From: Scandinavium sp036271055
GTDB lineage: Bacteria > Pseudomonadota > Gammaproteobacteria > Enterobacterales > Enterobacteriaceae
Direction: 5' to 3'
Length of the DNA: 64,000 nucleotides
Assembly (NCBI RefSeq): GCF_036271055.1
Contig: NZ_DATBBJ010000059.1
Location: 186,001-250,000 of the forward strand
This document shows positions 7,510 through 17,139 of this stretch, piece after piece (within the stretch, counting starts at the first letter, position 1; every line of letters begins with the position of its first letter). The notes under the pieces are model-generated. The model worked only from the letters and a program-made list of their open reading frames with translations. It did no database searches and had not been told where the DNA came from. The translations under genes and the position numbers were made by a program.

Positions 7510-8775
7510 ATGGCGCTTTCCTTTAGTAGTGAAACCCTCCCTGCCGACCACAAAGCGGCAATCCGTGAACTGAAAAAAGCACTGCGCGCGCAGATCGGCG
7601 ATGTGCAGGCCGTCTTCGACCAACTCACCGCCCACATCGAAACGCGCGTGGCAGAAATTGATGCGCTGAAAGCGGCCGGAAAAACCGTGTGGCCAGTTGT
7701 GACTTATAGCGATTTGGCTGACGGCAAAGTGACGGACGCTCAGCGTGAGGAAATCAAGCGTCGTGGTTGTGCGGTGATCAAAGGACATTTCCCGCGTGAA
7801 CAGGCGCTCGGCTGGGATCGCTCGATGCTGGATTATCTCGACCGCAATCAGTTTGATGAAATCTACAAAGGACCGGGGGATAACTTCTTCGGCACACTGA
7901 CCGCTTCGCGCCCGGAGATCTACCCGATCTACTGGTCACAGGCGCAAATGCAGGCGCGGCAAAGCAATGAAATGGCAGCAGTGCAGTCATTCCTCAACCG
8001 CTTATGGCGCTTTGAAAGCGAAGGCAAGCAGTGGTTTAACCCGGACGTGAGCGTGATTTACCCGGATCGCATTCGCCGCCGCCCACCGGGCACCACTTCA
8101 AAAGGCCTTGGCGCGCATACCGATTCCGGGGCGCTGGAACGCTGGCTGTTGCCCGCGTATCAGCAAGTATTCGCCAACGTATTCAATGGTGATTTTACCC
8201 ATTTCGATCCGTGGGACGCGGCGCACCGCACCGATGTGGAAGAGTATACGGTGGAGAACACTACCAAATGTTCGGTGTTCCGTACTTTCCAGGGCTGGAC
8301 CGCGCTGTCGGAGATGATCCCGAATCAAGGGTTGCTGCACGTCGTGCCGATCCCGGAAGCGATGGCGTACATATTACTGCGTCCGTTGCTGGATGATGTA
8401 CCGGAAGATGAGTTGTGCGGCGTGGCGCCGGGGCGAGTCCTGCCGATTTCCGAGCAGTGGCACCCGCTGCTTACCAAAGCGTTGACCTCTATTCCAGCAC
8501 TGGAACCGGGTGATTCAGTGTGGTGGCACTGTGATGTGATCCACTCTGTCGCGCCGGTTAACGAGCAGCAAGGCTGGGGCAACGTGATGTATATTCCGGC
8601 GGCCCCGATGTGCGAAAAAAATCTCGCCTACGCGCAGAAAGTGAAAGTAGCGCTGGAAAACGGGGCATCGCCAGGCGATTTCCCGCGCGAAGATTACGAA
8701 GCCAACTGGGAAGATCGTTTCACGCTGAATGACCTGAACATCCACGGCAAGCGCGCGTTGGGCATGGTCGATTAA
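7510..8775 (+). CDS. ybiU: DUF1479 oxygenase-like protein YbiU
   Basis: A 421-residue member of the DUF1479 family, the same length as E. coli YbiU. The fold is predicted to be related to iron/2-oxoglutarate dioxygenases. The sequence contains GLGAHTDSGALERW, giving an HxD pair, and a distal histidine in WWHCDVIHSVAPV, which would complete a 2-His-1-carboxylate site. The reaction is unknown. AGAGG precedes the ATG. The gene ends tail to tail with the LacI-family gene, overlapping by four bases. It may share control with ybiYWV through the upstream operator. Confidence 0.92.
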   Translation: MALSFSSETLPADHKAAIRELKKALRAQIGDVQAVFDQLTAHIETRVAEIDALKAAGKTVWPVVTYSDLADGKVTDAQREEIKRRGCAVIKGHFPREQALGWDRSMLDYLDRNQFDEIYKGPGDNFFGTLTASRPEIYPIYWSQAQMQARQSNEMAAVQSFLNRLWRFESEGKQWFNPDVSVIYPDRIRRRPPGTTSKGLGAHTDSGALERWLLPAYQQVFANVFNGDFTHFDPWDAAHRTDVEEYTVENTTKCSVFRTFQGWTALSEMIPNQGLLHVVPIPEAMAYILLRPLLDDVPEDELCGVAPGRVLPISEQWHPLLTKALTSIPALEPGDSVWWHCDVIHSVAPVNEQQGWGNVMYIPAAPMCEKNLAYAQKVKVALENGASPGDFPREDYEANWEDRFTLNDLNIHGKRALGMVD

Positions 8776-9845
8776 TCATCATATAGCCCTTCGCGCACCA
8801 CGGCGGTACGTCGCTTTCCGGGACGTATCCGCCGTACCGATTCGCGCACCGACAACGTACCATGCAACAACAGTGAACCGCAGGGGGCTTCCGGGCGAAT
8901 GAGTCGCTGTTGCAGCATCTGCACCGCCTCTGTGCCGAGTTCGTCGCGCGGCACATGAATGGCGGTGAGCGGTACGTCCTGTATCGCCGCAAGGTTAAAA
9001 CCATCAATGCTCATCACCGAGACATCTTGTGGTACTCGCAAACCCCGCTGCTGTAGCGCGTTAATGGTCCCCGCCGCCATAAAATCTCCACCGACCAGAA
9101 ACGCTGTCGGCAACGGCTTTTCACCTTGCGCATCCAGCCATGCACCGACTTTCTCTTCTGTCTCTTTAGCGCTAAAGCTCGGGACCGCAATCAAATCGCT
9201 CGCGTCCTGAAAACGCAGATTACCGTTCTTCCACGCCTCGCGAATACCCACCAGCCGCAGCTCCATGGTGTAGCGCCGCAGACACATAACGTTCATCACC
9301 GCCCGATGGCCCATGTCGAACAGGTAACGCGCGGCAAACTGACCGATCAACCGGTGATCAGGCGCTATCGACGGCAACCGCATTTTTTCATCGCGACAGT
9401 TAATCAGCACACAGGGTTTGGCAAAATCAGCGGCCAGGTCATGAATGTGCGGGTCGTCGATGCCAAGCAGGATCGCCGCCTGCGTTTCCCCTTCGTTCAT
9501 GCGCGCCAGAAACAGGTTGGCATCGCTGTCGTTTTCTTCCAGCGCGCAGTAACGCAGGCGCACTTCGTGAGGAGAAAGCGCTTTGTTGATGCTCTGGATC
9601 ACGCGGTAATAAAAGATGTCGGACCGCTCGTCGAACGCGCGCTGTGGCGCAAAGACAATCAGGCTGTTGAGCAGCATTCTTCCGGCCGCCATGCCGTCCA
9701 TTACGCCCAACTCTCGGGCGCAACTCAGCACGCGATCACGCGCCTTTTCACTGGTATTGGCTTTGCCCGCTAACACCCTTGAAACGGTGCTCGCCGAGAG
9801 CCCGGTACGCGCCGATATTTCAGCGATTTTGAGCTTTTTGTCCAT
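8772..9845 (-). CDS. LacI-family transcriptional regulator
   Basis: Predicted repressor of the adjacent transporter and GH31 glycosidase. The N-terminal helix-turn-helix reads IAEISARTGLSASTVSRVLAG, the LacI signature, followed by a periplasmic-binding-protein-like sugar domain with VMSIDGFN and TAIHVPRDELG. I chose ATG 9845 (MDKKLKIAEIS), with GAGGT upstream. The open frame extends 33 residues further, and an in-frame ATG at 9863 is an alternative. It is 357 residues long. It is not part of the E. coli K-12 gene order at this place. The operator is not identified; an irregular CTTTC-N6-GAAAT lies just upstream of its start. Confidence 0.9.
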   Translation of the reverse strand: MDKKLKIAEISARTGLSASTVSRVLAGKANTSEKARDRVLSCARELGVMDGMAAGRMLLNSLIVFAPQRAFDERSDIFYYRVIQSINKALSPHEVRLRYCALEENDSDANLFLARMNEGETQAAILLGIDDPHIHDLAADFAKPCVLINCRDEKMRLPSIAPDHRLIGQFAARYLFDMGHRAVMNVMCLRRYTMELRLVGIREAWKNGNLRFQDASDLIAVPSFSAKETEEKVGAWLDAQGEKPLPTAFLVGGDFMAAGTINALQQRGLRVPQDVSVMSIDGFNLAAIQDVPLTAIHVPRDELGTEAVQMLQQRLIRPEAPCGSLLLHGTLSVRESVRRIRPGKRRTAVVREGLYDD

Positions 9846-10148
9846 TTTGTGATCTACCTCCATTTCGCAAATGAAAGAATTTTCACGAGATAATTTCCCT
9901 TTATTTAAGGGGGAAAGGTTAATTAAAAGGGAGTATATCGCCACCTCATGAAAAAACTTGCATAAATTGCACTATTGCGCCCGATTTTTCTGCCCTACTC
10001 TGAATTGGCCTGACAACTTCCATACTAGTTATCCGGTAGCTTACCAAAAGAAAACCATTAGGTTTCAAGAAAATAGAAAAACTGGTGTGACAACTCACGG
10101 AATGAGTGGGTTCTCTTCCCCCCTACAAACCGTCTTATGGAGAATTCT

Positions 10149-11450
10149 ATGAGCCAAGGTATTAACAACGATGTTACGGTCAGCAAATCGCGCCGCGTGG
10201 TGAAAAATCTGCGTTGGTGGGTGCTGGTGCTTTTTCTTCTGGGCGTGACCGTTAACTACATTACACGCAACTCGCTGGGCATTCTGGCCCCTGAACTCAA
10301 AACCGAACTCGGCATTACTACCGAACAATATTCGTGGATTGTCGGCGCGTTCCAGCTCGCCTATACGATTTTCCAGCCCATCTGCGGCTGGCTGATTGAC
10401 GTAATTGGCCTCAAGCTCGGCTTTATGGTGTGCGCCACACTGTGGGCGATTGCCTGTATCGCGCACGCCGGAGCCGGAAGCTGGCTACATATGGCGCTGC
10501 TGCGCTTCGGCATGGGCGCATCAGAAGCGGCAGCCACGCCTGCTAACGCCAAAACCATTGGCGAGTGGTTCCCGAAATCGGAACGCCCTGTCGCTGCCGG
10601 TTGGGCAGGCGTCGGTTTTTCGATTGGGGCGATGTTAGCACCGCCAATTATCTACTTTGCCCACGCCTCTTTCGGCTGGCAGGGTGCGTTTATGTTTACC
10701 GGTTTCCTCGCGCTGGTGTGGGTCGCATTGTGGTGGGCGTTCTATCACAATCCGGAACAGCACCCGAACCTGAGCAAAGAAGAACTGGCGTACATTCAGC
10801 AAGATAACGAGCCGCCAGCAGTTAAACTGCCGTTCCTGACAGCCCTGAGCAACATCAGCAAAAACAAACGCTTCTACGGCATCGCCATTCCGGCCTTTAT
10901 GGCAGAACCGGCCTGGGCGGTGATGAGCTTCTGGGTGCCGCTGTATCTCGCCAAAACTTACGGCATGGAGCTGAAACAGATTGCCCTCTTTGCGTGGCTG
11001 CCGTTCCTCGCCGCCGATCTCGGCAGCGTCGCCAGCGGCTATCTGACCAAACTGTATACCCGCCTGTTCGGCTGCACCCGAGTGAACTCCGTGGTCGCCT
11101 CCTCCGTTTCCGGCGCGTTCCTGATGCTGTCGCTGGCGATGATGGCCTTCACCACCAATCCGTATGTAGCGATTGCGCTGATCTCCGTCGGCGGTTTCGG
11201 TCACCAGATCATCTCCTGCATGTTGAGCGCCCTGGTCGTTGAATCCTTCGACAAAGGCCAGATGGCGACGGTCAACGGGATGCGTGGCTCCGCCGCGTGG
11301 ATCGCAAGCTTTGCCTTCTCACTGATTATTGGGGTGACCGCCGACAAAATTGGCTTTAACCCGCTGTTCATCGCCATGGGCTTCTTTGACCTGATTGGCG
11401 CTATTTTCCTGGTTGCATTTATTGCTGAACGTCGCGCCAAGCGCGCCTGA
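10149..11450 (+). CDS. ACS-family (ExuT-like) MFS transporter
   Basis: Major facilitator transporter of about 12 membrane segments and 433 residues. VTVNYITRNSLGILAPEL and FGMGASEAAATPANAKTIGEWFP are typical of the anion:cation symporter family, which includes hexuronate and phthalate carriers. The likely role is uptake of an organic anion or sugar acid at the inner membrane. I chose ATG 10149 (MSQGINND), preceded by GGAGA; ATG 10137 is possible. It lies 14 bases upstream of the GH31 gene and forms an operon with it, divergent from the LacI-family gene. The substrate is inferred to relate to the glycosidase product or its glycoside. Confidence 0.88.
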   Translation: MSQGINNDVTVSKSRRVVKNLRWWVLVLFLLGVTVNYITRNSLGILAPELKTELGITTEQYSWIVGAFQLAYTIFQPICGWLIDVIGLKLGFMVCATLWAIACIAHAGAGSWLHMALLRFGMGASEAAATPANAKTIGEWFPKSERPVAAGWAGVGFSIGAMLAPPIIYFAHASFGWQGAFMFTGFLALVWVALWWAFYHNPEQHPNLSKEELAYIQQDNEPPAVKLPFLTALSNISKNKRFYGIAIPAFMAEPAWAVMSFWVPLYLAKTYGMELKQIALFAWLPFLAADLGSVASGYLTKLYTRLFGCTRVNSVVASSVSGAFLMLSLAMMAFTTNPYVAIALISVGGFGHQIISCMLSALVVESFDKGQMATVNGMRGSAAWIASFAFSLIIGVTADKIGFNPLFIAMGFFDLIGAIFLVAFIAERRAKRA

Positions 11451-11464
11451 GTGTAGGTTTAATT

Positions 11465-13828
11465 ATGAAGACGCTTAAACACTGGACTTTCGATAAACAA
11501 TCCGCCCATCACGTGGAACTGATCGTCGACGGGCAGCACACTCTGTGCCTGTACATGCTGGAAGAAAATCTGTTCCGCGTGTTGCTCAAACGCCAGGGCA
11601 AACTGGCACTCGACAAAACCTGGAGCATTGCACCAGAGCAGGACGTACCGTGGGAAGGCCGTTCGCGTGACGATCTGTCGGGCTTCAGCCTGCCGTCATG
11701 GACGCTGGAAAAAGATGACAATCAGTTGACCATCAGCACTTCGCAACTGCGCGTGACGGTACATCAGCCGCTGTGGCTGGAGTGGCATTACCGTAATGAA
11801 GCGGGCGAATGGCAGTACCTGACCGGAGACCGCCCAACCAGTGCCTACCTGGTGAATGCCCACGGCGATGGCGTGGCACATTATCTGAAACGTCAGAAAG
11901 ATGAACGCTTCTATGGCCTCGGTGAAAAAGCGGGTGATTTGCAGCGTACCGGTAAGCGATTTGAAATGCGCAACCTCGATGCGATGGGCTATAACGCCGC
12001 CAGCACTGACCCGCTGTACAAACATATTCCGTTCACCATTACCCGCCGCGATGACGTCAGCGTTGGCCTGTTCTATGACAACCTGAGCAGTAGCTGGTTG
12101 GATCTGGGTAACGAACTCGACAACTATCACACCGCCTATCGCCGCTGGCAGGCAGAATCGGGCGATATCGACTACTACCTGTTCACTGGGAAACGAGTGC
12201 TGGATATCACCAAATCCTTCGTGCGGCTGACCGGAAAAACGCTGTTTGGCCCGAAATGGAGCCTCGGTTACAGCGGCTCGACCATGCATTACACCGATGC
12301 GCCGGACGCGCAAAACCAGCTGATGAACTTTATTCGCCTGACCGACGAACACGCTATTCCGTGCGATTCATTCCAGCTTTCGTCCGGTTACACCTCAATT
12401 AACGGCAAGCGCTACGTGTTCAACTGGAACTACGACAAAGTGCCGCAGCCGAAAGTGATGAGTAAAGCGTTCCATGACGCGGGGCTGAAACTGGCGGCGA
12501 ACATTAAGCCGTGCCTGTTGCAGGATCACCCGCGCTATAACGAAGTGGCGGAGAAAGGCTTGTTTGTGCGCGATTCAGAAGCTGACGCACCAGAGCGCTC
12601 CGTTTTCTGGGATGACGAAGGCTCGCACCTCGATTTCACCAACCCGGCGACCGTCGCCTGGTGGCAGGAAGGCGTCACCACACAATTGCTGGAAATGGGG
12701 ATCGACTCCACCTGGAACGATAATAACGAATACGAAGTGTGGGATGGCGAAGCGCGCTGCCACGGTTTTGGTCAGGAAATCGCGATTAAGCACGTGCGTC
12801 CGGTGATGCCGCTGTTGATGATGCGCGCCTCGATGGAAGCACAGCAACGTTTCGCTCCGGAAAAGCGCCCATATCTGATTTCCCGCTCCGGCTGTGCCGG
12901 AATGCAGCGTTATGTCCAGACCTGGAGCGGCGATAACCGCACCAACTGGGACACTCTGCGCTACAACACCCGCATGGGCGTCGGCATGAGTTTATCTGGC
13001 TTGTTCAACGTCGGTCACGACGTCGGCGGTTTCTCTGGTGATAAACCAGACGCCGAACTGTTCGTGCGCTGGGTACAAAATGGCGTGATGCATCCACGTT
13101 TTACCATTCACTCGTGGAATGACGACCAGACCGTTAACGAACCGTGGATGTATCCGGCAATCACTCCGGCCATCCGTGGGGCCATTGAGCTGCGTTACCG
13201 TCTGCTGCCTTATCTGTATACCTTGCTGTGGCAAGCGCATGCCGACGACGAACCGATGTTGCGCCCAACGTTCCTCGATCACGAACACGATGCGCAGACG
13301 TTCGAAGAGTGTGATGACTTCCTGCTGGGCCGTGACCTGCTGGTCGCCAGCGTCGTTGAACAGGGTCAGCGTAAACGCCACGTTTGGCTGCCAGCCAACG
13401 AAACCGGCTGGTACGATTTCTATACCGGCGAATGGTTCTCCGGCGGTCAACACATTACCGTCGATGCGCCACTGGAAAAACTGCCGCTGCTCGTGCGCGC
13501 CGGGGCTGGTCTGCCGATGAGCGATCGCATTAAACACGTCAATGCTGCCGCCGACGATAACCGTGAACTGAAACTGTTCCCGCTGAAAGGTGTGGGCAAA
13601 GACGCTGGACTGCTGTTTGAAGATGACGGCGAAACCTGGGGGTATAAAGACGGCAAAGCGCTGTGGCTGGAATGGGAAATGGAATGCTCGGGCAGCGCCA
13701 TCAACCTGACGTTCAACCCGCGCGGCGATTTCCGTCCGGCGTGGAAATCCCTGAAAGTGACGTTACCGGCAGGCGAGAAACGCCAATTGCTGATAAACGG
13801 CAAAGCCGCCAGCGAGTGGAGTCTGTAG
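11465..13828 (+). CDS. GH31 family alpha-glycosidase
   Basis: Glycoside hydrolase family 31 enzyme of 787 residues, predicted cytosolic with no signal peptide. The catalytic nucleophile is the aspartate in IDSTWNDNNEYEVWD, the GH31 WxDxxE motif. The acid/base aspartate is in WSGDNRTNWDTL. A beta-sandwich domain precedes the barrel and beta domains follow. It differs clearly from E. coli YicI (xylosidase) and YihQ (sulfoquinovosidase), so the substrate is not assigned. Pairing with an ACS-type anion transporter suggests an acidic or unusual alpha-glycoside. It shares an operon with the transporter and is followed by a strong terminator. Confidence 0.9.
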   Translation: MKTLKHWTFDKQSAHHVELIVDGQHTLCLYMLEENLFRVLLKRQGKLALDKTWSIAPEQDVPWEGRSRDDLSGFSLPSWTLEKDDNQLTISTSQLRVTVHQPLWLEWHYRNEAGEWQYLTGDRPTSAYLVNAHGDGVAHYLKRQKDERFYGLGEKAGDLQRTGKRFEMRNLDAMGYNAASTDPLYKHIPFTITRRDDVSVGLFYDNLSSSWLDLGNELDNYHTAYRRWQAESGDIDYYLFTGKRVLDITKSFVRLTGKTLFGPKWSLGYSGSTMHYTDAPDAQNQLMNFIRLTDEHAIPCDSFQLSSGYTSINGKRYVFNWNYDKVPQPKVMSKAFHDAGLKLAANIKPCLLQDHPRYNEVAEKGLFVRDSEADAPERSVFWDDEGSHLDFTNPATVAWWQEGVTTQLLEMGIDSTWNDNNEYEVWDGEARCHGFGQEIAIKHVRPVMPLLMMRASMEAQQRFAPEKRPYLISRSGCAGMQRYVQTWSGDNRTNWDTLRYNTRMGVGMSLSGLFNVGHDVGGFSGDKPDAELFVRWVQNGVMHPRFTIHSWNDDQTVNEPWMYPAITPAIRGAIELRYRLLPYLYTLLWQAHADDEPMLRPTFLDHEHDAQTFEECDDFLLGRDLLVASVVEQGQRKRHVWLPANETGWYDFYTGEWFSGGQHITVDAPLEKLPLLVRAGAGLPMSDRIKHVNAAADDNRELKLFPLKGVGKDAGLLFEDDGETWGYKDGKALWLEWEMECSGSAINLTFNPRGDFRPAWKSLKVTLPAGEKRQLLINGKAASEWSL

Positions 13829-13880
13829 CCCTTCCCGTTTGAGACTGGCTTCACAGATTGATGTCCAGCTGTAACAAAAT

Positions 13881-13912
13881 ACGCCACGACTGTAATCCAG
13901 CGTGGCGTTTTT
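13881..13912 (+). terminator. Terminator after the GH31 operon
   Basis: ACGCCACG and CGTGGCGT form an 8-base stem followed by TTTTC, a canonical Rho-independent terminator 52 bases after the stop. Confidence 0.85.
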
Positions 13913-13963
13913 CATGCGGCGGATATAACGTAAGAGAGCCCCCTACTTTGCGGACCTCTCATC

Positions 13964-14215
13964 ATGAAAATTTCTACCGCTGTTGTTGTTGCTCTGGCCC
14001 TTTGCTCCACCAGCGCGTTAGCGTTCCAGGAAAAACCGTCCCCAGAAATCGCCGTTCAGTCGTCTGGCTCGACGAAATCTACTGCTATTAGCCGTTTCTC
14101 AGGGGATGAAAATGACGGTGCGATTGTGCAGGCTTACGGTCCAGGTACTTTTACCAGCACACAGACCACTGAGAATGGTTATCCTGTGCCCGCTCCTCGC
14201 CATCAAAGACAGTGA
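13964..14215 (+). CDS. Small secreted protein of unknown function
   Basis: An 83-residue product with a clear Sec signal peptide: MK start, hydrophobic VVVALALCSTSALA, probable cleavage after ALA. The mature part of about 62 residues is rich in Ser, Thr, Gly and Pro and ends PRHQRQ. It has no cysteine or recognisable domain. A poor ribosome site (GGA only) lowers certainty, but the signal peptide and codon use support a real gene. It stands alone between the GH31 terminator and ybiT. I do not recognise it, and it is not in the E. coli K-12 order here. Confidence 0.65.
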   Translation: MKISTAVVVALALCSTSALAFQEKPSPEIAVQSSGSTKSTAISRFSGDENDGAIVQAYGPGTFTSTQTTENGYPVPAPRHQRQ

Positions 14216-14286
14216 TAGAGAAACGTAGATTATCCGACCAGGGGATTTTGAGGCGTTAAGGGATGTTTAGAAAGGAGAGCGCTGAG

Positions 14287-14322
14287 GGAAAAGACCCCGG
14301 TCACGCAGGCGCGCGCCGGGGT
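14287..14322 (-). terminator. Terminator after ybiT
   Basis: Read on the minus strand, ACCCCGG...CCGGGGT is followed by CTTTTCCC. It lies just past the ybiT stop. Confidence 0.65.
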
Positions 14323-14330
14323 ATTGGCAT

Positions 14331-15926
14331 TTAGCCGTCGATACCTTTGCTGCGCAGGTAATCTTCGTAATTGCCGCTGAAGTCGATGACGCGTTCTGGC
14401 GTAATCTCAATCACGCGGGTTGCCAGAGAAGAAACGAATTCACGGTCATGGGAAACGAAAATCAGGGTGCCCGGATACATTTCCAGCGCCATGTTCAACG
14501 ATTCGATCGATTCCATATCCAGGTGGTTGGTCGGTTCGTCCATCACCAGAATGTTCGGTTTTTGCATCATCAGCTTGCCGAACAACATACGACCTTTCTC
14601 ACCACCGGAAAGCACTTTCGCAGGCTTCTTGATGTCGTCCTGGCTGAACAGCAGACGACCGAGGAAGCTGCGCACCACCTGCTCGTCATCGCCTTCTTGT
14701 TTCCACTGGCTCATCCAGTCGAACACGGTGAGATCGTTTTCGAACTCATACTCGTGATCCTGAGCGTAGTAGCCAATTTTCACGTTTTCGGACCACTTCA
14801 CGGTGCCGCTCTCTGGGGTTAAATCACCCACCAGCGTTTTCAGAAGCGTAGTTTTACCGATGCCGTTAGTACCGAGGATTGCCAGTTTCTCGCCCACTTC
14901 CAGCAGCAGATTGATGTCTTTAAACAGCGGACCGTTATCAAAGCCTTTGGTGAGTTTTTCCACTTCCAGCGCGTTACGGAACAATTTCTTGTCCTGTTCG
15001 AAACGGATGAACGGGTTCTGACGGCTGGAGGCTTTCACTTCATCCAGTTTAATTTTGTCAATCTGACGGGCGCGAGACGTTGCCTGACGAGATTTAGAAG
15101 CGTTGGCGCTAAAGCGGCTGACGAAGGATTGCAGGTCAGCAATTTGCGCTTTTTTCTTGGCGTTATCGGACAGCAGACGTTCACGCGCCTGGGTAGCCGC
15201 AGTCATGTATTCGTCGTAGTTACCGGAGTAAACGCGCAGCTCACCGTAATCGAGATCGGCCATGTGAGTACAGACCATGTTAAGGAAGTGACGGTCATGC
15301 GAGATGATAACCATGGTGCTGTTACGCTCGTTGAGCACGCTTTCCAGCCAGCGAATGGTGTCGATGTCCAGGTTGTTCGTCGGTTCATCGAGCAGCAGAA
15401 TGTCCGGGTTGGAGAACAGTGCCTGCGCCAACAGCACACGCAGTTTCCAGCCTGGTGCGACTTCGCTCATCGGGCCGTAATGCTGTTCTACAGGAATGCC
15501 TACACCGAGCAGCAGTTCGCCCGCACGTGATTCCGCAGAGTAGCCGTCCATTTCGCCGTAGGTGACTTCGAGGTCAGCAACTTTGTAACCGTCCTCTTCA
15601 CTCATTTCAGCGAGGCTGTAAATGCGATCGCGTTCTTGCTTCACTTCCCACAGCTCAGCGTGACCCATGATAACGGTGTCGAGCACGGAGAATTCTTCGA
15701 AGGCGAATTGATCCTGACGCAGCTTACCGATGCGTTCGTTCGGATCGAGCGAGACGTTACCGAGAGACGGCTCTAAGTCGCCTCCCAAAATTTTCATGAA
15801 GGTGGATTTACCGCTTCCGTTGGCGCCAATCAGGCCGTAACGGTTGCCGCCGCCAAATTTCACGGAGATGTTTTCGAACAGCGGCTTACTGCCGAACTGC
15901 ATGGTGACGTTACTGGTAACTAACAC
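14331..15926 (-). CDS. ybiT: ABC-F ribosome-associated ATPase YbiT
   Basis: Soluble ABC-F protein with two nucleotide-binding domains and no membrane segments, thought to act at the ribosome on stalled or special translation states. It has 531 residues. Walker A motifs are GANGSGKST (N-domain) and GTNGIGKTT (C-domain). The linker between the domains is rich in charged residues (QARERLLSDNAKKKAQIADL). LLLDEPTNNLDIDT and VMDEPTNHLDMES are the Walker B motifs, and LSGGEKGR is the C-domain signature. It stands alone and is divergent from ldtB. Confidence 0.95.
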   Translation of the reverse strand: MLVTSNVTMQFGSKPLFENISVKFGGGNRYGLIGANGSGKSTFMKILGGDLEPSLGNVSLDPNERIGKLRQDQFAFEEFSVLDTVIMGHAELWEVKQERDRIYSLAEMSEEDGYKVADLEVTYGEMDGYSAESRAGELLLGVGIPVEQHYGPMSEVAPGWKLRVLLAQALFSNPDILLLDEPTNNLDIDTIRWLESVLNERNSTMVIISHDRHFLNMVCTHMADLDYGELRVYSGNYDEYMTAATQARERLLSDNAKKKAQIADLQSFVSRFSANASKSRQATSRARQIDKIKLDEVKASSRQNPFIRFEQDKKLFRNALEVEKLTKGFDNGPLFKDINLLLEVGEKLAILGTNGIGKTTLLKTLVGDLTPESGTVKWSENVKIGYYAQDHEYEFENDLTVFDWMSQWKQEGDDEQVVRSFLGRLLFSQDDIKKPAKVLSGGEKGRMLFGKLMMQKPNILVMDEPTNHLDMESIESLNMALEMYPGTLIFVSHDREFVSSLATRVIEITPERVIDFSGNYEDYLRSKGIDG

Positions 15927-16084
15927 GGGAGTATCCTAAAAGATGTGACAAACGGCCTATTTTGCCACAATTGGGAATAAAAATCGCCTTGCACGTGCAC
16001 TCTGAATGCTGTCAGCATGAAGCGATACGGTGAAAAAAATGTGATTTCGTCCACATCTGATTTCCCTGCGGCACGGAATGCACA

Positions 16085-16090
16085 TATAAT
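16085..16090 (+). promoter_or_regulatory. ldtB promoter -10 candidate
   Basis: A perfect TATAAT lies 63 bases before the ldtB start. The possible -35, TTCCCT at 16062-16067, is weak. Confidence 0.5.
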
Positions 16091-16153
16091 GCGCTCCCAT
16101 TAAGGGTTCTATTTCTCTCACAACAGCCTCGTGGCACCGATACTTCGCATAAG

Positions 16154-17074
16154 ATGAAAATGAAAATATCTACGCTTTTCGCGGCAGCTTTTGCCGTTAT
16201 GGGCTTTTGCAACACTGCATCAGCTGTGACCTATCCTCTGCCAACTGACGGTAGCCGTCTGGTGGGTCAGAATCAGGTGATCACTATCCCTGATGACAAC
16301 AAGCAGCCACTCGAGTATTTCGCGGCGCAGTATCAGATGGGTCTGTCCAACATGACCGAAGCTAACCCGGGAATTGACGTGTATCTGCCGAAAGGCGGCA
16401 CCGTGCTCAACGTTCCGCAGCAGCTGATCCTGCCGGACACTCCGCACGAAGGCATTGTCATCAACAGCGCTGAAATGCGTCTGTACTACTACCCGGCAGG
16501 CACTAACACGGTTATCGTGCTGCCAATCGGTATCGGCCAGTTGGGTAAAGATACGCCGATCAACTGGACCACCAAAGTTGAACGTAAGAAAGCCGGCCCA
16601 ACCTGGACGCCAACCGCCAAAATGCACGCGGAATATATTGCTGCAGGCAACCCGCTGCCAGCCGTAGTTCCTGCTGGCCCGGACAACCCTATGGGTCTGT
16701 ACGCGCTGTACATTGGTCGCCTGTACGCTATCCACGGCACTAACGCCAACTTTGGTATTGGTCTGCGTGTAAGCCACGGCTGTGTGCGTCTGCGTAACGA
16801 CGACATCAAGTTCCTGTTCCAGAATGTGCCAGTAGGTACACGCGTGCAGTTCATTGATGAGCCTGTTAAAGCAACCACTGAGCCAGACGGCAGCCGTTAC
16901 ATCGAGGTTCACAACCCGCTGTCCACGACTGACGCGCAGTTCAACGGCGGCGAAATCGTGCCAATCACGCTGAACAAATCAGTCCAGGCCATCACCGGTC
17001 AGGCTGATGTCGACAGCACCGTGGTTGACCAGGCCGTACAAGATCGCTCAGGTATGCCGGTTCGTTTGAACTAA
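16154..17074 (+). CDS. ldtB: L,D-transpeptidase LdtB (ErfK/YbiS family)
   Basis: Periplasmic L,D-transpeptidase that attaches Braun lipoprotein to peptidoglycan. It has 306 residues, identical in length to E. coli YbiS. There is an N-terminal signal peptide (cleavage after TASA), a LysM-like segment around residues 45-90, and a YkuD catalytic domain with IHGTNANFGIG and the active-site SHGCVRLRNDD. The start gives MKMKISTLFAA, matching the E. coli N-terminus. It has a solitary promoter with a consensus TATAAT and a strong terminator downstream shared with the converging gntR-type gene. Confidence 0.97.
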   Translation: MKMKISTLFAAAFAVMGFCNTASAVTYPLPTDGSRLVGQNQVITIPDDNKQPLEYFAAQYQMGLSNMTEANPGIDVYLPKGGTVLNVPQQLILPDTPHEGIVINSAEMRLYYYPAGTNTVIVLPIGIGQLGKDTPINWTTKVERKKAGPTWTPTAKMHAEYIAAGNPLPAVVPAGPDNPMGLYALYIGRLYAIHGTNANFGIGLRVSHGCVRLRNDDIKFLFQNVPVGTRVQFIDEPVKATTEPDGSRYIEVHNPLSTTDAQFNGGEIVPITLNKSVQAITGQADVDSTVVDQAVQDRSGMPVRLN

Positions 17075-17092
17075 TAGCTGAACGCGAAGTAC

Positions 17093-17124
17093 AAAAAAGG
17101 CGAGTTTCACGACTCGCCTTTTTT
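17093..17124. terminator. Bidirectional terminator between ldtB and the HutC-type regulator
   Basis: AAAAAAGGCGAGT and ACTCGCCTTTTTT form a stem with an A run on one side and a T run on the other, so it can terminate both convergent transcripts. Confidence 0.9.
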
Positions 17125-17139
17125 ATTGCCGAAAATTCA

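Noticed and set aside
9864..9879. Possible fourth copy of the CTTTC-N4-GAAAG operator before the LacI-family gene
   Set aside because: Spacing is six instead of four and the right arm is GAAAT, so it does not match the other three well enough to count.
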